DNA of 15,000 nt from Nymphaea colorata (taxonomy: Eukaryota; Streptophyta; Magnoliopsida; Nymphaeales; Nymphaeaceae), in the NCBI RefSeq assembly GCF_008831285.2, contig NC_045147.1:500001-515000 (forward strand), written 5' to 3'. Below the pieces are notes generated by a model, which was not told where the DNA came from, ran no database searches, and saw only the letters and a list, made by a program, of their open reading frames with translations. Below are positions 1 through 9,611 of the stretch, piece by piece (positions within the stretch are counted from its first letter, which is position 1; each line of letters starts with the position of its first letter). Made by a program: the position numbers and the translations under genes.

Positions 1-67
1 CGAAACAGGCCAAGCCGTAGTGAGCTCACATCCATGGTGGGGTTTGTCGTGTCTCCAATACCAAAAC
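1..67 (-). mobile_element. Start of retrotransposon internal region with degenerate tRNA-Met primer binding site
   Basis: Read on the minus strand, the LTR end at 68 is followed by four bases (GTTT) and then TGGTATTGGAGAC (51-63). This resembles the primer binding site complementary to initiator tRNA-Met, whose usual start is TGGTATCAGAGC; I count 10 of 13 matching positions. An LTR end followed by a few bases and this site is the normal arrangement of Del/Tekay-type gypsy elements. The mismatches suggest an old copy. The remaining bases to position 1 would be the untranslated leader; gag and pol, if kept, lie left of the window. Confidence 0.55.
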
Positions 68-2218
68 TATCACACCTCGACCTTTTGACACTCAAACATT
101 TTTTTTTCTAAACATCAAACATCGATGTGCGACTGCACAAAAGTTCAAAAGAGATGAGCCAAGCAATTCAAAACAATGGGGCAACTTTTATTTATATAAC
201 AACTTTGTTTCATACAAAATCACATTTATGTGTATGACAAAAATGCCCCCAAACTGTATGATTGATGTCTAACAAAAACAAGACATCAATACAAATAAAC
301 CAAGACGCGCCGGCACTACATAAGAAAACAAAGCCCAAAACCTCCCCAGTAGAACGTGAGTGAAGCCATCCGATCAACCTGTTGCCCCGGGTCTGTCAAA
401 ACCTGAAAAAGAAACAACTGAAAGCTTAGCCTTCGCAGTATGGTAACAAGTCAGGAAAATACCAAACCCTCTTAGATAGGGCTCAAATAAGAGAACTAAT
501 ATCAAAACCATTTATCATCATGTCGTGTCAGAGCACGACACGTAAGGGCCACTCAATGGCCACAGTAACACAATTTCAATCACATGCACATCAATCACAT
601 ACATTCAATCATATACATTACATTTTCATTAACTTTAGTGAATTCATAGTTCCTGTGGGTGTAACACAGGCACATGCACACCATGGGCGGCCTACAGCTG
701 AGAGACAACCCCCGTGGTGGCCCATAACAGTATGGATCCATTTCATCCGCTGCAGCGGTGAAGCACTCAATCTATCCTAAACAGTTATCAATTCTAGCAT
801 GCACATGCAAATGCGTCATTTTCAAAACAAACTACTAATAGCCTTTCAAAACAGTTCATGTTATATATCCAAGCATACATATACTCATTCACGAAACAAT
901 CAATCAATTCACATCACAATCCTATGATCCTGTGATCCTAGGAGCACACAATCACACATTTGCCCCTGGCAGGGATTTGCCTGGAATGTGCCCTGTGGCG
1001 CGCTCACAAACTCTTCAAAATGCCTCAAGCCTCGAATCTGGTAGCTCAAGGTCGACGGGACGTGCCCGGTGTTCCTGCAGACATAAACAAAATATAAGAT
1101 TCCTACTAGATACCCAAACAATTCAAACAAATACAAAGCAACATCATTGAGGCACGTGTCATCGCCTCAAGAATGTGTCAACGGGCAGTGTCGACCTACA
1201 AGCCCTCCAATAGGCCACTTCGCAACTTCTTACCATTGCCACCCAACGTCAAAACCCAATGCTTCGCTTAATCCATCCTTAACACATTTCTCATTAACTT
1301 TCCTTTAGTTGAAGCATTTTCCCAACATGCACACCCCCTTCCTACCTACACATACCACCCGCGTCGACCAAGGTGCTCCAAGCGTTCCCAAAGATGGTCT
1401 TACGCTTCTCCACAACATCACTAACTCTACTATGCTTCCCTATTGCATCGAAAATCAACCTATCATGCTTAAAAAAAATCATGATAAACACGAATCATCG
1501 CTTCTCCCACATAATCCTACACTTTCCCCAAAAGCAAGGTCGCTTGCATGCATCCCAAACCATCAATTCTACCTTCTAGCATGCTCAAACAATAATTATA
1601 CATGCTCCAAAGGAAAATATACAATAAAATGGGTTCAATTATGCCTTGCTCACCCCAAGTCAAGAGTCTAGGCTACTGCAATCCTTTCGGCAGCCACCTC
1701 ACAAGTCTAAATGGTCCCCAAGCAGCTAAAATCCTTCAATGCCGCCACACCAAGGCCTTCTAATCACTGTTATGCGGGGAAGAACACGTCCCCCAAACTG
1801 GAATCCAATCAAACAGTGATAAAATCAGTAAAGAAGAGCGCTCGGTTGGGGAAAAATGGAAAAACAAATAGAAAATGGGGAGAAGAGCTCAAGTAGGGAA
1901 CGTGAGGGTAGGGGAAAGGCGCTGACAAAAGAGATGGACAGAAGAGGGAGGGCGAGAGAGGAAGCTTACCCACGCTGCGGCCGTCGCCACTACCGCCACT
2001 GTCGTCGTCGCCGCCGCTGCCACACCGACCTCCGTCTCCTTCTTCTCTGCGCTGAGCTCCGGTCGTGGGTAAGGGAGAGACGCAGAGAGGAAACAAGGAG
2101 GAAGGGGAACGAGGAAGGGGAGACGGGCTCCGGCGTCGGGCTCCTTACGCGCATGGAGCTCGGGTCCAGGTCTGGACCCTGACCCGACCCGTTCTGCCAA
2201 AAAAAACCAAGTGTTACA
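68..2218 (-). mobile_element. 5' LTR of a Ty3/gypsy (Del/Tekay-like) retrotransposon, minus strand
   Basis: On the minus strand the segment begins TGTAACAC (at 2218) and ends GTGTGATA (at 68). This is an imperfect TG...CA inverted terminus with the last CA decayed to TA. A primer binding site follows directly, which identifies it as the 5' LTR. At about 2.15 kb it is long, as in chromovirus LTRs of plants. A TATATAAAT box lies on the minus strand at 190-198, leaving roughly 100 bases of R-U5. The far end (about 1890-2200) is GC-rich and simple in composition, with CCG/GTC runs. No long open frame encodes a recognisable protein. The 5-base target duplication candidate on this side is 2219-2223 (tccta); its partner would be outside the window. 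A gypsy LTR is the best fit, but no coding domain is visible to confirm the family. Confidence 0.6.
190..198 (-). promoter_or_regulatory. TATA box of the LTR
   Basis: TATATAAAT reads on the minus strand about 130 bases before the LTR end, the position expected for the U3 promoter of a plant LTR. It overlaps an AATAAA-like signal just downstream on the same strand. It is assigned only by motif and position. Confidence 0.4.
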
Positions 2219-2319
2219 TCCTAAGTCTCTATAACCTCTTCGGAGATGGTTTTTAATTTTGAAATTATTTTAAAACAAGATTTAAAATATTTTATATATA
2301 CGTAAAGATAATAATTATC
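2219..2319. other. AT-rich spacer between LTR and plastid insert
   Basis: About 100 bases of AT-rich sequence with no feature I recognise. Plastid similarity begins somewhere near 2320. If the LTR element inserted beside the plastid DNA, this would be the old nuclear flank. Confidence 0.4.
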
Positions 2320-2639
2320 ACTGGACATTCCCAAAATGGGTACTATCATGTCGGGTGATTAGATATGTTGGCATTCCAGGCTTCCTTCTCCTTTCTGGGA
2401 GGGCCTATCCGAAAGAGAATCCAGTGCCTCTTGGTCGTGCTGAATAGGACAAATGGCCTCCATTGTTTGCTTCAAAACAAAACAATTAGAATTAGGCTCG
2501 GTCAACTGAAATGTGTATTATCCACATAAGAGATATTCCAATTGAGAAGGTCTATCAACCTGAGACGATGAGAAAGGTCTATCTATTTGATTTAGTTATT
2601 CAGTTAAACCAATGATTCGTTATTGGAGCAGATAGCAAC
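2320..2639 (-). other. Plastid ycf15-to-trnL(CAA) spacer remnant
   Basis: Read on the minus strand, this stretch resembles the plastid inverted-repeat sequence after the ycf15 core, including the recognisable GGCACTGGATTCTCTTTCGG segment (about 2412-2431) and the following GGCCCTCC tract. It keeps the plastid order behind ycf15 and ycf2. Some plastome annotations include part of it in a longer ycf15. It carries no intact reading frame. Confidence 0.6.
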
Positions 2640-2882
2640 AACCATTTCATTGGACATGCACATTTTTTATTTTTAATGGATCTACGTGTTTCATTAATGG
2701 AAATTATTTGATGTAGTGAGTAATAGGTTTTGGTTGTTCGCCATTCCAGAATTTTTGTTTAGGCAGTTCATACCATCCATACATAGTGTTTTGATCTAAG
2801 ATTTCAATTGTTCCATGTTTCAGCAGTAGCATTTTCTCCATGGAGCTAATGTCCAAAATATGGAATAAACAAGTGTTTCCAC
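2640..2882 (-). pseudogene. ycf15: ycf15 pseudogene (plastid-derived)
   Basis: The minus strand encodes the conserved ycf15 core: [20 protein letters not shown], then [19 protein letters not shown]. Ycf15 is a short plastid reading frame next to ycf2 with no settled function; it is often a pseudogene even in plastomes. Here the expected ATG is GTG (2880-2882). The first part ([14 protein letters not shown]) is in a different frame from the core because one base is missing near the AAAATG tract at about 2837-2842. An in-frame TAA lies at 2704-2706. It stands about 40 bases after the ycf2 stop on the same strand, the plastid order. The 3' limit is approximate. Confidence 0.8.
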
Positions 2883-2924
2883 GACTCTACCACCCAATCA
2901 ATTATGTTCCACTTAATCCCTCTT

Positions 2925-5157
2925 TCACGGCCACATAACTTTCCGAGTAAGGAATGGGAAATCTTTCTCCTAGTGCATGAACCAAATGTTTCATTTCATC
3001 TGGGAAAAGCCATCTGTTTCTCAACAATATCTTTGCCATTTGATCCAATAGCATTCTGTTATTAGATAGGAACATATTTGATGAATACTGATAACTCTCA
3101 GATAGAGTATTAGACTGGAAAGATCCATTAGGGGCTGTTTGATGCATCGGAAATATGAAGTTGGAAAGAAGTTTTCAGAAACTTATTTCAGGAATTGAAG
3201 AAATGGAAACAAAATCCAGATTTTCAAAACCCCTTTGTATTTGTTGGATATGAGTTTATGTTCTAGGAAATAAAATTCTCAGTTTTGTAGGAATGAAAGA
3301 TGAAAAAAGAGAATCATTGGATTAAGCACTGCTTTGAGAGCTCAATAGTTACTTTTTTCATTCTGAAAATCTTTTTCTACCCTAAGGGGTGGAAAAAAAT
3401 TTCCGAAAAGAAATCTCTGAAAACCAACCCAACGGTTACCTTTTTCATCCCAAGTTTGATGGGCAAGAATTGTTTTTTTTTGAAATTTGAATTTTATTTC
3501 CAGTGCTACAGGAAATATCCTTCCCATCAAATGGGTCCTTAGATAATGAACTACTAGTATTAGTTCTAAGCCATCTGTGGAGATGAATCAAGAATTCAAA
3601 GTGCTTTTTTTGCGCATTCTTGATCAACCAGCGTTTATATATAGATGTAGGAGAATTTGTTTGGGAAGTAATAAGTCCCTTTGTCATCTCTTCATCTGCA
3701 AAAGATTCTCGACGTGAAAACACAGAGACAAAGGGCTGATCTTTGAATAGGAAAAAGAATTGATCTGCAGGGTCCCAAATGAATTGGCTTATTCGAAAAA
3801 ACCCTTGTTCTTTGGAAGTTCTATCTCGTGTCTAGTACTGCACGGTTCCACTGCGCAAGAACTTCGAATCATTCTCTTGAAACTTATCCTCTTTATGATA
3901 AATCATTTGCTTGTTCCGAAATGATCTGACCCAATAGGAAAATCCCAATCCGTTAATTTCTTCATGGTCGTTCTAAGTTTAAAGTACAAATAAGAACCCC
4001 CTTCCTTACATGATTTCTTCTTCATATAGATAGATATAAGATCTATGGAGCAATTACTTAGAAGTACGTTTTGTGCAATATCCCTTCCTATTTGATAAAA
4101 AAGGATCTCATGATATTGAATGGATCTTACCTGGGATCGCAAATCACAAGTTTGTCTATGAAGAGCTGATCTAATTGTATTAGTGTATATAATTGATTTC
4201 TTTTGTGTAATACTAATTGATAGGACCTCATTGGTAAGTGCTACAAGATCTTGTGCATTGGAACATGGTTATGGATCTGAATCCATTAGTATGAGACATT
4301 TTCTTTTCCAAGCAGAATCCCCTAATATATGGAAGAATGAAAAAGTGCTTTCATTGTTGTGGAATAAGAAGCCTTCGTATCTTAATGCATGTATTTGATT
4401 TATTCGGAGCTATTAGAGCGGGATCCACTTTTTGGAAATATAAGTGAAAGTAATAACAAGAATATTTCTAGTGGAACATCTTTCACAATCCTTGGGGAGA
4501 TGGTTCACTAATGGACTGAGGGATAAGTAATTCGACTCATTCACATATAGAACCTATCATTAAAATACCCCTAGAAGGTGGTAGGGCTAAGCGGAGCGAA
4601 AAGGGTTTTCCATGAGATGGGAAATGAGAAATATTAGCCCCACATAAGGTTTGTGAATAAGTAATAGTCTTATAATGAGCAAGGAATATCCGTCTTTCTG
4701 CTAAACAGGACCTATTGAACTCATAATTCATTAGATACCTTCTTTTCATGTCAACTGAGTATGGTAAGTAAATGGATCCCAGTTGTTCATTCATTTGATA
4801 ACCAAGGTCATTCTTTGATAAATGATCACTATGAGTCCAACTCAATAGTTTTTGATCAATCCTTTTTTCTGTCGTTAACGTGGAGAACTGAACTAAGAAT
4901 TATTTTTCTTCATGATCAATCCAATCATTGTTCATGTTTTTTCTTATCAATGAATAGATCACTTTACTTGTATGACTTAGATGTCTCATTTCTTGAAAAA
5001 TTGATTGAATTGATGGGATTTGTTATGATACTTATGAGATAGATGATATTGATGAGATTGACATTCAAATCTTTCTCCTTAGAATGTATTGATTTGACCC
5101 CATAAGTGGACCACCATTCAATAGCATGTTGCCACCAGAAGCAAAACTCTATATTTC
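2925..5157 (-). pseudogene. ycf2: ycf2 pseudogene, C-terminal part, with MITE and two internal deletions
   Basis: Ycf2 is a very large plastid protein with an AAA-type ATPase domain, a partner of a plastid import motor. Read from 5157 down, the minus strand matches in order: [12 protein letters not shown]; the [16 protein letters not shown] stretch; [51 protein letters not shown]; the [14 protein letters not shown] segment; [55 protein letters not shown]; and [20 protein letters not shown]. The usual end (EKDFPFL...MWP) is readable, with its TGA at 2925-2927, one frame away from the part before it. Decay is extensive: an in-frame TAG near 3833; frameshifts in 4143-4440 and 4846-5000; a deletion at about 4543 removing the P-loop region; a second deletion at about 3957 of some hundred codons; and the MITE at 3131-3538. 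Everything before the ATPase domain is absent. Confidence 0.92.
3128..3541. mobile_element. Tourist-like (PIF/Harbinger) MITE inside ycf2, with TTA target duplications
   Basis: The element spans 3131-3538 (408 bp) and is flanked by TTA at 3128-3130 and 3539-3541. Its ends are inverted: GGGGCTGTTTGATG on the left, and GGACCCATTTGATG when the right end is read on the other strand, 10 of 14 positions alike. A TTA/TAA duplication plus a GGGNCTGTTTG-type end is the signature of Tourist MITEs mobilised by PIF/Harbinger transposases. Removing the element and one TTA restores an uninterrupted ycf2 reading (...[15 protein letters not shown]...) across the site, which fixes both borders. The interior has no coding potential beyond short chance frames. 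The worn inverted repeats suggest an old insertion. Confidence 0.85.
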
Positions 5158-5626
5158 ATATGATGGAAGTTGCCGGAGTATTGGGTGTTGCTCCGCTATG
5201 CAGTATTCATGGTGCTACCATAGAAAATACTTTATTCGAGTATGGTGATGGTGCAAATTCATTCCGTGCCTAGAACCCAACTCAAGCTGAAGAAACCTAT
5301 TCTATGGTCTCTGCTAACCGCTTTTGGTCACAAATCTTTGGGGTTGCTTTTCCAATAAACACTCGTTACGTTTCTTTATGTTATTTGTACCAGTCAAAGG
5401 TTTATGGATGAGTGCTCTTGGGGTAGTCGGTCTGGCTTTGAACCTACGTGCCTATGACTTCGTTTCCCAGGAAATCTGTTCAGCAGAAGATCCTGAATTT
5501 GAGACTTTCTACACCAAAAATATTATTTTAAGTGAAGGTATTCATGCTTGGATGGTGGCTCAGGATCAGCCTCATGAAAACCTTATATTTCCTGAGGAGG
5601 TTCTACTCCATGGAAACGCTCTTTAA
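5154..5626 (+). pseudogene. psbD: psbD pseudogene, C-terminal part (photosystem II D2)
   Basis: D2 is a core reaction-centre protein of photosystem II in the thylakoid membrane. The fragment starts at the F-H-M-M residues and reads [19 protein letters not shown], then the [20 protein letters not shown] segment, and ends [12 protein letters not shown] with TAA at 5624-5626, the normal C-terminus. The N-terminal half, including most membrane spans, is missing. An in-frame TAG follows R-A at about 5270, and a base is missing in the T run near 5347-5351, which shifts the frame; the length from 5154 to the stop is not a multiple of three. Several replacements fit C-to-T or G-to-A change (R to C, R to H, G to E, A to V). 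The overlap with psbC is preserved as in plastomes. Confidence 0.92.
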
Positions 5627-5841
5627 TGGAACTTTAGCTTTAGCTGGTTGTGACCAAGAAACCACCGGTTTCACTTGGTGGATGAGGAATGCCGACTTAT
5701 CAATCTGTCTGGTAAATTACTTGGAGCTCATGTGGCCCATGCCGGATTAATCATATTCTGGACTAGAGCAATGAGCCTATTTAAAGTGGCTTATTTCGTA
5801 CCAGAGAAGCCTATGTATGAACAAGGATTGAGCTTACTTAT
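5574..5841 (+). pseudogene. psbC: psbC pseudogene, N-terminal part (photosystem II CP43)
   Basis: CP43 is an inner chlorophyll antenna of photosystem II. The frame opens at 5574 ([12 protein letters not shown]), inside the end of psbD, the arrangement found in plastid psbD-psbC operons. Some plastomes use a GTG further in; the equivalent codon here is ATG at 5611. The protein reads [20 protein letters not shown], then a missing base near 5690 shifts the frame, so the expected continuation (HVAHAGLI...[12 protein letters not shown]) is in another frame. Similarity stops at about 5841, after roughly 90 codons of more than 450. No downstream CP43 segment occurs in the window. Confidence 0.9.
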
Positions 5842-5864
5842 TAATATATATTAAATATATTAAT
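5840..5864. repeat. AT-rich inverted repeat at the psbC/trnL-intron junction
   Basis: A perfect 10-base inverted repeat: ATTAATATAT at 5840-5849 and ATATATTAAT at 5855-5864, around a 5-base loop. It sits exactly where psbC similarity ends and trnL intron similarity begins. It may be part of the variable AT-rich loop of the trnL intron, or filler DNA made during joining. Confidence 0.6.
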
Positions 5865-5865
5865 A

Positions 5866-6049
5866 ATTAGTTCATAACTATTGTGTTTTGAATCAATTCC
5901 AATTTGAAAGAAAAATAAAATGCTCAGTGATAAAATCATTCACTTCATAGTATAAGGTTGGGAGGAAAATGACTGATCGGATGAGAATAAAGATAGTCCC
6001 ATTCTACCAGTCAATGCTGACAACAATGCAATTTTTTTGTAGTAGGAGG
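5866..6049 (+). other. 3' part of the plastid trnL-UAA group I intron
   Basis: The stretch from GAATCAATTCCAA (about 5891) through GATCGGATGAGAATAAAGAT and TCCCATTCTACCAGTCAATG to GGAGG resembles the end of the plastid trnL-UAA group I intron just before the 3' exon. The 5' exon and first part of the intron are absent, cut off at the junction with psbC. Small differences such as TAAGATAGTCCC for the usual tract show decay. The intron could not be spliced from this copy. Confidence 0.8.
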
Positions 6050-6099
6050 AAAATCCGTTGACTTTAGAAATCGTTAGGGTTCGAGTCCCTCTATTCCCA
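6050..6099 (+). pseudogene. trnL-UAA: trnL-UAA 3' exon, isolated
   Basis: Fifty bases matching the 3' exon of plastid tRNA-Leu(UAA): AAAATCCGTTGACTTTAG at the start, a T arm with AGGGTTCGAGTCCCT, and the acceptor strand ending TATTCCCA. Without the 5' exon (the acceptor strand partner, D arm and half the anticodon arm) it cannot form a tRNA. It keeps its plastid place before the spacer leading to trnF. Confidence 0.88.
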
Positions 6100-6474
6100 A
6101 TAAATGCCTAGTTTACGACCTAAACATTTATCCATTTTTTCGCCAGTGCTTCCAAATTAGAAGCGGGTCAAAATTAGATATGATATTCATTGGTCGACTC
6201 TTTGACAAACGGATCCTAACAGTTTCTCTCTTGCTTCAATTGCTAAAAGCAGTATATGTCCAAATGAACATAACCATAACATATGTATATGTATTATTTG
6301 TATACAAGGATATACAAGGAATCCCATTATTGAATCATTCATAGTTCATATCCCTTATAAATATAGGCTTAACAAAAATCCAAAGAAAAAGAATCCCAGG
6401 ACTTGTAATGTTTCTTTAGTACCTTTAAATGAATTGACACAGGTCCATGTCCTCCAGTAGGATAATGTATAGAG
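6100..6474 (+). other. Plastid trnL-trnF intergenic spacer
   Basis: About 375 bases between the trnL 3' exon and trnF, the usual size range of this phylogenetic marker. Recognisable words include ACAAACGGATCC (6207-6218), GGAATCCCATTATTGAATCATTCA (described here only by position, about 6318-6341) and AATTGACACAGGTCCA near 6432. A short direct repeat GGATATACAAGGA occurs around 6307-6321. No gene lies in it. Confidence 0.82.
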
Positions 6475-6545
6475 GGCAGTATAGCTCAGCTGGTAGAGTA
6501 GAGAACTAAATCCTCATGTCACCAGTTCAAATCTGGTTCCTGGCA
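6475..6545 (+). pseudogene. trnF-GAA: trnF-GAA pseudogene with disrupted anticodon loop
   Basis: It matches plastid tRNA-Phe(GAA): a D arm with TAGCTCAGCTGGTAGAG, the GTGTCACC-like variable part (here ATGTCACC), a T arm with CAGTTCAAATCTGG, and the acceptor end TTCCTGGCA. The copy is 71 bases where 73 are expected. The two missing bases fall in the anticodon loop: the usual CTGAAAA is CTAAA, so the GAA anticodon is gone. The anticodon stem also carries a change (GAGAA for GAGGA). It cannot act as tRNA-Phe. Confidence 0.92.
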
Positions 6546-7755
6546 TATGGTTAATGTATCGAAATGTATATAAACAAAAAGAAAATGAATATGGATCGGG
6601 ATATAATACATATTCATTACAGTCATAATCTAGTAGCCATTTGTCGAGGTATCTACAACATACATCCCAATCCTTGTGGATCGGCAAAGGAATATATTCC
6701 TTCTTCTTTTTTGTTTGTCTCTACTATCCTTCCTTTGGCTCATGTTAATACTCCATACATATCCGAAGTTGTCTGAAAGATAGAAGTCTAGTCTGTTCAG
6801 AGAGGTGAGGGGTAGGAATAGAAAAGATCTTTTCCAATCAAGTACAAATCCAATCTTATCTCTTTCCATTTCTTAATTTTCCCATTTTTTTTGCGCCTTC
6901 CCACATTTTTTGCTTTCTGGGGCTCAACTAAGTGACGTGCACGGTACATAGTTCATGATGTACCTTTTGATTCATCCTATTGGCTCTACCCATCCCCCAA
7001 TGGATATGATACTTTGCATTGCTTAGTGGGTAATATTAGTTTACTTGAATTAATTATATATAAATAAACCTCAACCCCCCCCCCCCCCCCTTTATCACAA
7101 ATAATACAAATGACATGATAGTCCAGTTACTCTATCCAGATGAGAAAGAACAAAAAATACTCCTTCTTGAGCCTTGTAAGCTAAGATAAGTTTCTTATCA
7201 TTCAATAAGCATCCGATAGTCAATAGAAATCAGGGGCAATATAATCCTTGCATAGGGGCCAACCAATCCAACTTTCGGGAAATTAATATTTATTTGATTT
7301 GACGAATGAGACCCAAAACTATTATAATTTTGACGCAACGAAAGAGTGGAAAATTACTTTTCTTTCTTTGTAGAAAGAAGATTTGGGAGACGAGTAATTT
7401 GTCCTGGAAACTTCCTTTTTTCTTCATTTATCCACCTTTGTACCCCTGCTTCCCACTTATGCATTTATTAGATATAGAATCTAATAGTATTGAGGCATTA
7501 CATGCCATTTACCATGTGGCAATAAGAAACCTGGCATAATCACACTGAACTAAATTTTGTAAATTTTGATCCAATCATCTTCTTTTGCAATTCCATACTA
7601 TTGCTATTTTCTAATCCGGAATATAAGTCATCTCTGGTATCTCGAAATAGTATAATCAAATGCAAGCAAAAAGGGGCTTTCCATGATTTTTTACTATGCA
7701 TACACATAATATAATTCAGCTTTTTTGCCAACTTGATGATGAGGGATCCGTGGAT
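6546..7755. other. Plastid-like non-coding DNA between trnF and petA
   Basis: No gene is recognisable in about 1.2 kb. The beginning (TTAATGTATCGAA..., and the GAGGTATCTACAA word at about 6644) looks like sequence downstream of trnF. The end, just before 7756, should be sequence downstream of petA, since petA reads on the minus strand. Where one plastid block ends and the next begins I cannot tell. A run of 16 C lies at 7075-7090. Short open frames at 6564-6776 and 7306-7539 match nothing I know and look like chance. Confidence 0.55.
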
Positions 7756-8712
<957 letters not shown>

Positions 8713-8924
8713 GGTCTAATCATTGATTCCAAAAATTTCTACAATAAATTAGGTTGGGAGTCAGTATAGTTCCCTATCCCTGATTCTGCCATTGCATGAA
8801 ATATAGAAGTAATCTAATCCCCACGACGAGTCAAAGCATAAAGGAAGAGTAAGATTTTGAATGGTTTGTTTATACACAAAGTGACGTTACAATTTTCTTT
8901 ATGTTGTGAGATTAAATCAGTTCT
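8713..8924 (-). other. cemA-petA intergenic spacer
   Basis: About 210 bases between the cemA stop and the petA start on the minus strand, a spacing normal for the plastid ycf4-cemA-petA cluster. The gene order and strand are as in plastomes, so petA and cemA came in as one block. No other feature is visible. Confidence 0.75.
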
Positions 8925-9611
8925 TCACTTGTTCAGTGAATGATAAATCACTACAAGTGAAGGAGATACACGGTTTAAAAAATAAAAGATCCAATATTTC
9001 AAAATTGTATCTAGAATGACTGGAAAAGTAGAAACAAGAGTCGAATATAATTTTCTCATTCCAAACAAATCCAAAATCTTTGTAGAATGAACCAATAGTT
9101 AGTTCCAAAGCGTGGGGTGAATGGAATCTAATACATAAATCGGTTAATAAGAGAATGGAAAAATCTTTTATTGTGTCCCTTAAGTTATAGAGGAATTCTT
9201 GAACCCAAGAATTAAAAGCGATAAGTTCTTCATTACCCAGAATAGAATATGCGCTTAGAATAGTGAAACAGGTTCTATTTGTCAAGAAATGCAAAATAAT
9301 ATGTATATGATCTTGCTTGTGCATTCTTACCAACTGTATCATTTCTTTGTGGATTCCTATACGAAGCTTTTGTATATGTGTCTCCGGATACTCCTTTATC
9401 ATTTCATCCAAAAAGAACAGTTCTTCCAATTTTATGAATCCTTCTAGAATGTTCTTTCTTGAATATTATTCAAAAGAGTTTCGGATTGGCTGGTATTCCA
9501 CCAGTTAGTCATCCAAGGTTCCATACTGTTATTAAAGAAGACAGAAATTCCTCAAGGAAGAAATACAATAGATGCAAGATATGGTAGGGGATTCAATGCT
9601 TTCTTTTTCAT
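8925..9611 (-). pseudogene. cemA: cemA (ycf10) pseudogene, nearly full length
   Basis: CemA is a plastid inner-envelope protein linked to proton extrusion and inorganic carbon uptake. ATG lies at 9609-9611, followed by KKKALNPLPYLASIVFLP, then [17 protein letters not shown]. An uninterrupted stretch (about 8917-9429) begins [18 protein letters not shown] and contains [17 protein letters not shown] and [10 protein letters not shown]. The expected end, VVIYHSLNK with TGA at 8925-8927, is in another frame. Damage: TGG to TGA in the FLPWG position (about 9555), a lost A before ATTCTAGAAGG near 9450, and a lost base near 9037-9041 which moves the last 40 codons out of frame. Length 687 bases is near the family norm of about 690. 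Confidence 0.93.

Noticed and set aside
520-780. Open frame of 86 codons with a His-rich start
   Set aside because: Lies inside the LTR on the strand opposite to the element and resembles no known protein.
1856-2200. Arg/Glu-rich and Pro/Ser-rich open frames on both strands
   Set aside because: Overlapping frames in a GC-rich, simple part of the LTR; no domain, and composition explains the lack of stops.
3300-3542. Open frames within the MITE
   Set aside because: The element is a non-autonomous MITE; the frames overlap on both strands and one runs into ycf2 by chance.
4761-5042. Plus-strand open frame of 93 codons
   Set aside because: It is the antisense of ycf2 codons on the minus strand.
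7306-7539. Plus-strand open frame of 77 codons between trnF and petA
   Set aside because: No similarity to any plastid protein I know; likely chance in spacer DNA.
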